A DNA stretch of 64,000 bases, taken from NCBI GenBank assembly GCA_030849065.1, contig JASAON010001608.1, forward strand, positions 1 to 64,000, written 5' to 3'. The notes under the pieces were generated by a model, which searched no databases, was not told the origin of the DNA, and saw only the letters and a program-made list of their open reading frames with translations. Numbering within the stretch: position 1 is the stretch's first letter; each line of letters starts with the position of its first letter. This stretch comes from Jaenimonas drosophilae (lineage: Eukaryota; Euglenozoa; Kinetoplastea; Trypanosomatida; Trypanosomatidae). The translations under genes were made by a program, and so were the position numbers. Below are positions 34,641 to 43,208 of the stretch, in pieces.

Positions 34641-36806
34641 TTAGTGCGATGTTTGGGCATCTCCATGCCGAGTGGTGCCATCGTCGTCGCCATCGCCATC
34701 GCCATCGCCACCACCGCCATCCACCACGTCTTCCTCCTCGGCACCAGAGACGTTGGGCAGCCGAATGAGATGCACAACGGCACTACTCACGGAGTTGGTG
34801 CCTTTGGCATCCTGTGAGAGAACCATGCTAAAGTACTCGGAATGCTTCTCGAGGAGATAGAAGATGCCACCCCATCGTTTGCGAATCATGTCTTGTGCGC
34901 CACGCGGGAGATGTAAGTGAATCGTTGAGCACGATGAATGGCCGCCACGGCCTTGGAGGTAGGCGGCAATCAAGCGCACCACCTCTGCTTCATCGAATGT
35001 ACTTCGCAACACACCGCGTGGAAGTGGCTGATCGGGCCGCGACAAGCACCAGTTTCCCGCCCGTTGGAGCTCAAAGTGCTGAAACAAGGTTGGATGAGAC
35101 TGGAAGAAGTTATGCATCTTGATGGGGAGGAAGTGAAGCAGCTCCTCGGGGAGCGCGCGGAGGAACACCTTTTGTTGGGTGAATCCACGTCGCGGGAGAT
35201 GCCGCGCAACCTCTCGCGCGAGATTCTCTGGATCATGAAAGGGATGTGAAGGATCATCACGGAAGGCCATGCGGCGGCGGAGGGTCCGAACCTGGCGTTT
35301 TTTGCGCTCGCGGGTGGCAATGACGAGTTGCTCCTCCAAGCTGAGTGAGCTCACGTGCTGCCGACGGCGGTAGCTCGTGCGCATCACCACCGTTGCATCG
35401 TCGGAGAGGAAAAAGACGGGGCCATGCGCGGCGAAGTAGTTCTGAAGGTTGCCAAAGTAGGCCACCACCTCCGCACGCACCACGTCGGGCAAACGGCGCT
35501 CCACCTCCGCCACATCCACGGAACCCTCCAGCGGCACGTGCTGCAGAATCCAGTTGCTGCTACGTGGTGTGGGGCTCGTGTGCATCTCCAAGCCACCAAA
35601 GTTGGTCGGACGCAACAACACCGCGCAGCTCCAACTTTGATCATCCTTCTCCACCCCCTCATGCCCAACATGATGATCATCGCCGCCGCCATGTTCTGTT
35701 GGTCGTGCCTCAACCGAAAAGGCGAAGATGTGCTGCATCTGTGCGAAGTACAGAATGGCCTCGATGCCATGATAGGGAAGCTCCGCCACGTGTGCAGGAT
35801 CGGCACGCTTGAGGAGCATCTCCAACGGCATCCATTCCCCATGACGTCCTTCGAAGTGTGGCACGAAGTTGTTGGCCAAGGTGGGATCAGGTCTGTACGC
35901 AGCGAACGTTTCCTCCGCCACCTCGCACCCATCGAGATCCACGGCGGCATAGCCACCAAAAAGCCGCACGAAGCTGCGCCGACCAACCTTCACCACCTCC
36001 ATCGCCTTGGTAGCAAAGTAGCTCACCATGTGTGCTTCCGTATAGCCTGGCATCTGGGCCAACACCTCCTCCATTGGCACAAAGAAGGGCGGAATGAAGT
36101 GTAGGAAGCTGCGGAGGCTGAGCACGCTGCCATCTTCACGTCCGCGCGGGGCGGCACGTGCGGATGGGCTCACATCGAAGTCTGCGGGTGCGGGCGGCAA
36201 CGATGCCAAACGACCAACATCAAAGAAAAAGTCAGTGCGCGGGTACTCCACGTCTCGTGCTGGAGCAGGAGAGGTGCAGGTCTCGTGAGATGGTTCCGGC
36301 TGCACCACCGTGGCCTTGGGTGGTGATGATGATGTTGGTGGTGCTGGCGCATCAGCGCTCATGGTGGACGGAGGAGGTGCCACGTTGCAGCCCACAGCTA
36401 CCATCACCCCAGCAGGGTCAATGGAGATGTGAAGATCATCCTGCGCACGCACCAACACGTGCCGCAGAGTCTTGTGCGGACGAACATGTTTGCGGCGTGA
36501 AGTGATGGAGAGGCAGTCGTACAACTCACTGATGCAGAACCACGTACCTGCAGGATGAGTGCGCAGAAGCTCGTGGAGCTCCTTCATCAACTCAGGTGCG
36601 ATGCCAACCCCAGCGTCTGTTGCTGAGCCGCTGGCAAACCGAATGGAGGTGTGAAGGTGGCACATGCGTGCGTGCAGGAGCGATGGCCGCCGACGTGTAG
36701 GGGTCGCGGAGGTACGCCACAACACAGATCGAGCAGCAGTGCAGAATGGCCGCATGAAGATGGAGCTGCCACCACTCAGGAAGGTGGTGGAGGCTACTCT
36801 CCGCAT
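34641..36806 (-). CDS. Mitochondrial helical-repeat protein, possibly an RNA-editing (RESC/MRB) complex factor
   Basis: A 721-residue protein from the ATG at 36806. The first about 55 residues are rich in Arg, Ser and Thr with no acidic residue (MRRVASTTFLSGGSSIFMRP), a typical mitochondrial presequence. The body contains at least five related units of 60-70 residues with a common pattern (hydrophobic-LP or MP, then a helix ending FF or YF, then a beta-like F-x-V/L segment): around FFVPMEEVLAQMPGY, HGEWMPLEMLLKRAD, EGSVDVAEVERRLPD, GFTQQKVFLRALPEE and CSTIHLHLPRG. This suggests tandem winged-helix-like folds. Such proteins occur in the kinetoplastid editing-substrate complex; that assignment is tentative. 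The acidic C-terminus is a microsatellite-derived poly-Gly/Asp tail. Confidence 0.65.
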   Translation of the reverse strand: MRRVASTTFLSGGSSIFMRPFCTAARSVLWRTSATPTRRRPSLLHARMCHLHTSIRFASGSATDAGVGIAPELMKELHELLRTHPAGTWFCISELYDCLSITSRRKHVRPHKTLRHVLVRAQDDLHISIDPAGVMVAVGCNVAPPPSTMSADAPAPPTSSSPPKATVVQPEPSHETCTSPAPARDVEYPRTDFFFDVGRLASLPPAPADFDVSPSARAAPRGREDGSVLSLRSFLHFIPPFFVPMEEVLAQMPGYTEAHMVSYFATKAMEVVKVGRRSFVRLFGGYAAVDLDGCEVAEETFAAYRPDPTLANNFVPHFEGRHGEWMPLEMLLKRADPAHVAELPYHGIEAILYFAQMQHIFAFSVEARPTEHGGGDDHHVGHEGVEKDDQSWSCAVLLRPTNFGGLEMHTSPTPRSSNWILQHVPLEGSVDVAEVERRLPDVVRAEVVAYFGNLQNYFAAHGPVFFLSDDATVVMRTSYRRRQHVSSLSLEEQLVIATRERKKRQVRTLRRRMAFRDDPSHPFHDPENLAREVARHLPRRGFTQQKVFLRALPEELLHFLPIKMHNFFQSHPTLFQHFELQRAGNWCLSRPDQPLPRGVLRSTFDEAEVVRLIAAYLQGRGGHSSCSTIHLHLPRGAQDMIRKRWGGIFYLLEKHSEYFSMVLSQDAKGTNSVSSAVVHLIRLPNVSGAEEEDVVDGGGGDGDGDGDDDGTTRHGDAQTSH

Positions 36807-37127
36807 CACGAGCACAGATGTACCAAACAACGAACTCAATGCGAGTGTGTGCCGTAACTACACCGCCTACCAATAACAACAACAACAGATATGAAGAAGA
36901 AGAATGTGATGGCGGTTGGTTGCATCCTTGTTGGATGAGCACGTAGGAAGAAAAAATACATCAGCGTGTACGTTGAATAGTGAATCATCCATCTCTCCAC
37001 GTTGTGCCTCACCATCGTCAGAGATGGTGCGTGGCAACGAACAACATGATGATGATGGTGATGATGATAGTGTTGCAACAACACAACACCAGCAACGCCA
37101 CGTGATAAACTAGCAACGCCATGCTCG
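36807..37127. other. Intergenic spacer
   Basis: No gene is supported. It contains GAT-class repeats near 37045-37070 and CAA-type runs near 36876-36888. Confidence 0.5.
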
Positions 37128-38945
37128 CTATTCTGTTGCGACGCACACATCCACCAAGAAGACGGAGTGCCGCGCACCGGCTCCAGCTTGGACGATGCGC
37201 TGCACTTCCCACGTGCGGCCATCATTTGGGGCGAGAAGCACAGCTCCACGTTGCAACACACAGCGTGGCTGATCCACCATATCCGCATCATTGCAACCAA
37301 GTTGGCCGTGGAGGTTATCCCCAAAGCCCAGCACCACGTCGCCATCATCATGGCAGACGAGGAGCAGAGTATGATCGCGGCCTGCAATGGAGCGCACAAC
37401 AGGTGCGTGTGTGTGCGCCACCTTCGTCATATTCATCTCTGGAAGGTGCTTCTCCCAGTGCAGATTCACCCAGTGTGGCTCGAAGCTATCCTCATCCCCG
37501 AGGCCCAACACGCCACTGCCCATGATACGTACAGGAGCAGGAGTTGGAGATGTGGGTGTTGGCTGATAGATCATCATGCGCTCATGCGCGGCGTGAAGGA
37601 CGCGTGGGCTGCTGCCATCATCATCATCATCATCATCATCGAGGGGCCGTGGAATTGAGCTCTGGAGATCCTCCACCTCATTGTTGTAGTAGCAGCCCCA
37701 ATGCAGGGTGCGATGATTGCCAGAGCGCCGCCCACGCAACAACACGGCGGAGTGCAGATGCATTGCGGAGAGCTCCACCACATCCCACACCTCATCACCA
37801 TCAACGGCGGCAATGGCAGCCTGCACCTCCACCTCCACCTCATCCAGGTTATCCGCCCACGCCAGGTCGGTGGCACCATGATCGAGCACATCGCACACCA
37901 CAGGACGAAAGTTGGTTGAGAAGAAGTCGGGCCGACGCTGTTTCCGCTTGGCTGCCCACTTGGCGGCGTAGGGGTTGCTGTTCGTCGCGCCAAAGGCTGA
38001 TGCTGATGCTGTTGCTGTAGTGGGTGATGATGCCCCGGTGAGCTGGGCCGTGGTGGCTTCGGCCACGATGGCGTTCTGCACGCGTCGATCGCGTGCGCGC
38101 ATAACATCGTAGGCCTCACCATCATATCCGAGCTCGCCAAAATCGCCTCGTCCGCACGCCAACAACACGTTTGGCAAAAAACGTAGGCGTGGTGGCCCGG
38201 ATGGATCTGCACCGTCTTGGAGCATCAACGCATTCCGAAAGGCGAGGAGTGTGTGATGGGTTCCCGCACTCACCGCGATGAGCTCGCCACGCCGAAGACA
38301 TGCGCCGACCCCAGCAAGTAGTGTACGTGCAACAGATGATGATGATGATGATGTTGGATTCTTCTCTTCATTCAGCTGAATGGGGAGGGTGCAGAGTAGC
38401 TGCCAGTCGTACACGGCCACTTCGTCGTGGCCGAGGCCCAGTTGGCCGGCGTCGTTGCGTCCGCAGGCGTAGAGCGCATCCAACGTGCGCACCAATGAAT
38501 GATCGCAACCACAATGAATGGATTGAATGAAGCTACTCATGGATACTTCGCCACCCTCGTGCGTTTGGTTGTAGGCCTTCCACGCATCATCAAAGAAGGT
38601 GATACGTTTTGGCTCGTGGAGTGCGTCCGCCCCACCAGGAGCGGATGGCCGACCAATGCCGAGCTGCCCATGCTCATTGCTGCCCCAGCCGTAAATGCCA
38701 CTGGATGTACGTGCAAGTGTGTGATAGCCACCACAGTAGATGGCCAGCACCTCATCATCTGCACTACATGTGGTGGATGGTGATGATGATGATGATGATG
38801 ATGGAGGTAGGAAGTTGGGGATGAGAGTGGCTTGGTGTGTGCTCATGAGCTGATGCGTCTTGCGCGGCTGGCCGAGGCCCAGTCGGCCGTCGTGGCCGCA
38901 GCCACACACGGCGATTGCCCGGAACGACGGGGATGTGGCGCTCAT
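37128..38945 (-). CDS. RCC1-repeat beta-propeller protein
   Basis: A 605-residue protein starting at an ATG. RCC1-type repeats are clear at both ends: GCGHDGRLGLGQP and GGYHTLARTSSGIYGWGSNEHGQLGIG near the N-terminus, CGRNDAGQLGLG and CGRGDFGELGYDG in the middle, and GRDHTLLLVCHDDGDVVLGFGDNLHGQLG near the C-terminus. The seven-bladed propeller appears interrupted by long inserts, some coded by GAT repeats (poly-Asp before the last repeats). RCC1 proteins may be Ran exchange factors or other scaffolds; there is no extra domain to decide. The identification as a propeller is strong, the role unknown. Confidence 0.85.
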   Translation of the reverse strand: MSATSPSFRAIAVCGCGHDGRLGLGQPRKTHQLMSTHQATLIPNFLPPSSSSSSSPSTTCSADDEVLAIYCGGYHTLARTSSGIYGWGSNEHGQLGIGRPSAPGGADALHEPKRITFFDDAWKAYNQTHEGGEVSMSSFIQSIHCGCDHSLVRTLDALYACGRNDAGQLGLGHDEVAVYDWQLLCTLPIQLNEEKNPTSSSSSSVARTLLAGVGACLRRGELIAVSAGTHHTLLAFRNALMLQDGADPSGPPRLRFLPNVLLACGRGDFGELGYDGEAYDVMRARDRRVQNAIVAEATTAQLTGASSPTTATASASAFGATNSNPYAAKWAAKRKQRRPDFFSTNFRPVVCDVLDHGATDLAWADNLDEVEVEVQAAIAAVDGDEVWDVVELSAMHLHSAVLLRGRRSGNHRTLHWGCYYNNEVEDLQSSIPRPLDDDDDDDDGSSPRVLHAAHERMMIYQPTPTSPTPAPVRIMGSGVLGLGDEDSFEPHWVNLHWEKHLPEMNMTKVAHTHAPVVRSIAGRDHTLLLVCHDDGDVVLGFGDNLHGQLGCNDADMVDQPRCVLQRGAVLLAPNDGRTWEVQRIVQAGAGARHSVFLVDVCVATE

Positions 38946-39341
38946 TCCTACGAATACAACCGTGAAAGCAAGAAGAGAGATGATGATGATGAGGAATTGT
39001 GTGTGGGATCAGTGAATGCGTGCTGCGTACAGCGGCAGCATCCACCAAAGTGGTACGAACACGCTCGCAGAAATTATATTTAGATCGAGTCAGTGAGCCA
39101 ACAACAACACACACACACGCACACACGCACACGTGGAGGGTGAAGAGAGCTTGTCCTGCGACTTAGTTCGATGAAGTATCTTATAATGAAAGAAAAGAGT
39201 CGTAAATGTTGTTGTTGTTTTACCTCGCTTATACGTACACACACACACATGTACACGCACACACACACACACATGTACACACACACACATGTACACGCAC
39301 ACACACACACACACACATGTGCTCATGCATGTTTGTGTGGC
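38946..39341. other. Intergenic spacer with AC-rich tandem repeat
   Basis: No gene is supported between the RCC1-like gene and the BOP1 gene. The dominant feature is the AC/ACATGTAC repeat annotated separately. Confidence 0.6.
39235..39318. repeat. (AC)n repeat interrupted by ACATGTAC units
   Basis: About 84 bp of AC dinucleotides broken three or four times by the palindrome ACATGTAC or the variant GTACACGC, giving a higher-order unit of roughly 20-40 bp. It lies in the 3' region of the BOP1 gene. Confidence 0.95.
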
Positions 39342-41768
39342 CTACTCCGTCCATGCCGTTACTGTGCCATCTTCCGTGGAGGTGAAGAGCCACGGCAGCG
39401 TGGGGTGCCAGGCAAGATCGTACACCGGCCGACGGTGCTTCAGAATCTTGACGGGCACCACGAGTGCGTTCTTGTTGTAGTCGTCGTAGACCATGCCGTG
39501 GAAGACGTGTACCTGGCCATCGGATGCCCCGGTGGCAAAGAGTGGGTAGGCGTTGGTGTTGGGATGAAAACCAACGCCATTCACGACGCCCTTGTGCGAG
39601 CGCATGCGCTTGTACGGCTTATCGCTAAAGTCGCAGTCGTACCACGCGGTGTGGCTCGTTGTATCGCCAACAAGAAAATTATCACCTTCTGGGTGGATGG
39701 AGATGCAGGTGGTGATACCACCCGGAGCCTTGTACCGACGTTGAAGTTTGTGGGCCATCAAGTTGTAGCAGCGCACGGCGTTGGTCGTGGAGAGGAAGAA
39801 GATGGGCTCACGTGGGTGGAAGGCGCAGTCCGTGACTACCTCGGCAAACTTACGGAAAGGGCAAAAGACTTTTCGCTTGGAGAGCTGCAACATGATGGTC
39901 TGGCGGTACTTGACATGATCCTTGGGGCAGAGTGCGCAGAGATAATCGCCACGCGCGTGGAAGGCGAAGCGCTTCACCTTTGCGTGCATCAAAATCTTCA
40001 CAACGATGCCGGCGCGGCGCTCGCGGGCGTTGGCGTCGAGGAACTCCGCGCGCTTCTCGCGCTCCTCCGTATCGTGAAGGTCGGCGGTGGGCTCGAAGGC
40101 CACCTCATCGCCATCCATGGCGGCCTGGGTGATACCGCGACCGCCCAGCGCATCCGCTTCGCCACCAACAACGTGAGCAGAGGCGTTCTCCTCCATCCCC
40201 GCGGCCAATCCTGGGGCGCGGAGGTAGCGCACCGTATGATCGTTAACGACGGAGTGGGCGGCGAAGGTGGGCACAATCATCACGAGGCTGTACTCCACCG
40301 CACACACCAACAAATTCAGCGACTTGGAGGGGCAGAAGGCCACCTGCTGCACCGGCGCACCAAGGTCATAGCGCTTCGCGAGACGTCCCGTCTGTACCTC
40401 AAACACACGCACCATATGATCATCGCACCCCGTGGCGAGGTACTGCCCGTTGGGGCTCAGTGACAGACTACGCACCGTGGCGGTGTGGCCCTTGTACTGG
40501 AAGGAGAGGCGTTCCGGATATGGGCGCAGATCCTTTGGGTCGGGGAGCTCCGGAAGGAGCTTCGATGGATCAACGACGAGCCGCGTGCGCTGTGCGCGTG
40601 GGAAGAACGCTAAATCCAAGCAGCGTTGATAGCGATCCTGGATGGTGTGTGTGTAGAAGGGTACGTGGCGGAGAGCATCGAAGGCCTGTGGCTGGAAGTG
40701 CTCCTTGCGGTCAATGGCACGAAGACGGAGGTGGCGCTGCTTCGCCTGCTCACTGGGGAGATACTCGGCAGGAGGTCTGTAGCTTTCGTAGGTGCCTGGC
40801 GGTGGCTGTTTGGGCTTCGGTACGCGGTTGTGGTACTTGAAGTGTGTGTGGGTATCCATATCCACCTTGCCATCATCCCAGATGAGAGTGGGCTCATCAC
40901 TCTCCTCCTCCTTCTTCTCCGCACGAACACCTTCCTTCGCCTGGCGCCTCTTCTCCGCATCCTCGCGGCGGAGACGACGCACCATCTTGGCCACCACCTT
41001 CATATCGTGCATCGCGGGCACAAACTTAGCCTTGGAGGGCCCACCACCACGCGCGAGAGGGTGATTCAGACGATCAAACTCAACGGTATCTTGTTGCACC
41101 TCCGAGTACATGTCGTAGTTGGAGTTGGTTGTGCGATTGCGTTGAAGATTGAAGATGATTTGCAAGTCGGCGTTGGAGAGCACCTTCTTTTGGTCGTGGA
41201 GAACATCATAGATGGTGCGAACGGCGTTGGGATCATCGGTGGCGTCGAGGAGGCGCTCGAGTGCCGAGCGCTCCGCCTTCATGAGCTTCTTACCTTCAAT
41301 GTCGTAGCCCACATGATCCTCATCCTTGTACCACTCCAGTGGCACATCACCAATGCGGTTGAGGGTGCCCTCGTCGTCGCTGCTGTCGCTCTCGTCAAGG
41401 TGTTGTGTTGTGCCAACACGAACCACATCATCATGGTTCAGGGCGAGATCTTCTGCGTCGGGAAACAAAATGAGGCCGCCTTCATCACCTTCGTCGTCTT
41501 CACTCCAAATGATGGCGTCGTCGAAGCCCGCATCGGCATCCTCCACCACCTCCATCACTGGCAGTTCCTTCTCTTCTTCACGCACAGCCTGCGGTGTGTG
41601 CTGTACCACCTCAGGTGCAGCCACCACGGCTGAAGGTGCGGCGTCCAGCTCCACCTCAGCTGCCTTCTTGCGCGGCGTTGATGCGCGCTTTGTTGGCGAT
41701 GATTGCGTGGAGCCTCGCTTGGCCACCTTCGTCTTCTCCTCAGCCTCGACGCGTCGCTTCGGTGCCAT
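39342..41768 (-). CDS. ERB1: Ribosome biogenesis WD-repeat protein BOP1/ERB1
   Basis: An 808-residue nucleolar protein of the PeBoW (NOP7-ERB1-YTM1) complex, required for 5.8S/25S rRNA maturation and 60S assembly. An acidic/basic low-complexity N-terminus (MAPKRRVEAEEKTKVAKRGS) is followed by the BOP1NT domain (about 140-400), recognised by GDVPLEWYKDEDHVGYDIEGKK and by the PSKLLPELPDPKDLRPYP segment. WD40 repeats run from about 410 to the end, for example LSLSPNGQYLATGCDDHMVRVFEV and LAWHPTLPWLFTSTEDGTVTAW. Length matches the family. Assignment is firm. Confidence 0.95.
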   Translation of the reverse strand: MAPKRRVEAEEKTKVAKRGSTQSSPTKRASTPRKKAAEVELDAAPSAVVAAPEVVQHTPQAVREEEKELPVMEVVEDADAGFDDAIIWSEDDEGDEGGLILFPDAEDLALNHDDVVRVGTTQHLDESDSSDDEGTLNRIGDVPLEWYKDEDHVGYDIEGKKLMKAERSALERLLDATDDPNAVRTIYDVLHDQKKVLSNADLQIIFNLQRNRTTNSNYDMYSEVQQDTVEFDRLNHPLARGGGPSKAKFVPAMHDMKVVAKMVRRLRREDAEKRRQAKEGVRAEKKEEESDEPTLIWDDGKVDMDTHTHFKYHNRVPKPKQPPPGTYESYRPPAEYLPSEQAKQRHLRLRAIDRKEHFQPQAFDALRHVPFYTHTIQDRYQRCLDLAFFPRAQRTRLVVDPSKLLPELPDPKDLRPYPERLSFQYKGHTATVRSLSLSPNGQYLATGCDDHMVRVFEVQTGRLAKRYDLGAPVQQVAFCPSKSLNLLVCAVEYSLVMIVPTFAAHSVVNDHTVRYLRAPGLAAGMEENASAHVVGGEADALGGRGITQAAMDGDEVAFEPTADLHDTEEREKRAEFLDANARERRAGIVVKILMHAKVKRFAFHARGDYLCALCPKDHVKYRQTIMLQLSKRKVFCPFRKFAEVVTDCAFHPREPIFFLSTTNAVRCYNLMAHKLQRRYKAPGGITTCISIHPEGDNFLVGDTTSHTAWYDCDFSDKPYKRMRSHKGVVNGVGFHPNTNAYPLFATGASDGQVHVFHGMVYDDYNKNALVVPVKILKHRRPVYDLAWHPTLPWLFTSTEDGTVTAWTE

Positions 41769-43208
41769 CTAAACGTGAATGTACGTCGTCAGTGAGTGTG
41801 TGCTGGATGATAATATCCACGAGAAAAATACAGTGCTTCAATGGCAGTTGAAGGCCGTGAAGTATGTACAAAAAAAACTACTTTGTGAAGATGATGTCAA
41901 GGTGGAAGAAGATGTGCAACATGACCAAGTTGTGTGAGACACGATGCGTACCCGCAAAAATGTTGATGATGATGGATGTGAGGAGGAGCCTATGCCCATT
42001 CACCTCCATCACATCTATATATGAAATAAGTTAGAGAGAGGGCGAGTGGCAGCTGCCAAAAAGGCCAATCATTTTTGTCGCTCCGCGATGTCTCCGCAAC
42101 ATCACCGCCAACAATTATCTCATCGCGCACAACCACCACACGCACGTACTCCGCATCCGACTGCTTAACTGCACGAATACGCCAACGCATAGACGAAGAG
42201 GAGATTGTGCAGCCAACAGACTATGAAGATGAGGTGAAGCGTTGTGCAGGACAACACTGAAAGTTGTATATGAAGAACTGGCGAACCTTCACAACACGAA
42301 GTACCTCTCTCGCTGAGAGTGGGTCTCTGTGTGCGTGTTTGTGTGGCGGTGATGATGGAGAGTGCATCCTGAGGAGGAGGGAAATGAATCTGCTACGTCG
42401 TGACTTCGACGAGAGGAGCTGCCGGTACAAGTCTGTGCTGTGGTGAATGCTCCATTCACCTGCATAGCGTTCTGATATCTTGGTGCGGGAGATGGAATGA
42501 AGTAGTATAGGGGTGTGGGGGTGTGCGTACGTCAACAACAAATCCGAAGGTGAGAAGTGCCCGCATCATCACACAACGGTACGAAGAGGAAGATGATGAA
42601 AAAAAAGAATTGTGTTGTTTGTTGTTTGTTGTTGTCGTGGTGTTGTGTTTATACTGAGCAGCTCACCTGCTACCACGATGTCCGTCAGCCCATCGGCATC
42701 GAGGAGGAGGACGACGTCGGATGCGGTTCTTACGTGTGAGTTTGGATGCTTGACAAGTGCGGCAGCCAACCAACGCGAAAAAGAAGCAACAACAACAACA
42801 ACATCATCAACTTCACAGACTTACAAGAATTAGGGTGTGCGCGCGTATATGTGCGTGAGAGGACCAACGACGCCACATACGCATGAGAAAAAAAAAACAT
42901 GCCACACTCATCGCATGATAGATCGCCAAGAAAAAGAAGTGGCAGAATCCAATGATGAGAAGAACGTGCCTGTATTGGGTGGTGATGGCCTACCCAGCAA
43001 CGTTATGATGCCCCCACAACAACAACAACAACAACAACAACATCAGCATGGATGGACTCACCCATGTACGCAACACGTGCGTCAGACACAACGCGCAATA
43101 CAATCAAAACAACAAGTGAAAAAAAAATCCTTGAAGATAAGTTGCGTGCGTCTGTGCGCGATGTTGTTGTTGTTGTTGTTGCTGGGGTGATGATGCATGT
43201 GTGCTGGT
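41769..43208. other. Long intergenic region, TTLL to BOP1
   Basis: 1.44 kb without a clear gene. It contains one short ATG-initiated frame on the minus strand (annotated separately), a CAA tandem at about 43016-43041, and A-rich stretches. It may hold a small non-coding RNA, but none was recognised. Confidence 0.5.
41990..42190 (-). CDS. Possible short ORF of unknown function
   Basis: A 66-codon frame starting at an ATG, with TAG in frame upstream. The first 45 residues (MRWRIRAVKQSDAEYVRVVV, then RDEIIVGGDVAETSRSDKND) are of normal, mixed composition, unlike the low-complexity frames around it; the rest is hydrophobic. No family is recognised. It could be a small protein, a relic exon or chance. 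Confidence 0.2.
   Translation of the reverse strand: MRWRIRAVKQSDAEYVRVVVVRDEIIVGGDVAETSRSDKNDWPFWQLPLALSLTYFIYRCDGGEWA

Noticed and set aside
39235..39318. Repeat array considered as CRISPR
   Set aside because: There are no unique spacers between repeats; it is an interrupted dinucleotide microsatellite in a eukaryotic genome.
39171..40463. 430-codon plus-strand frame over the BOP1 gene
   Set aside because: It starts within the AC microsatellite (Thr-His repeats) and then mirrors the WD40 region antisense; the minus-strand BOP1 frame is unambiguous.
43016..43041. CAA tandem as part of a poly-Gln gene
   Set aside because: The surrounding plus-strand frame is short, unlike any protein, and opposite to the gene direction; it is a simple repeat in a spacer.
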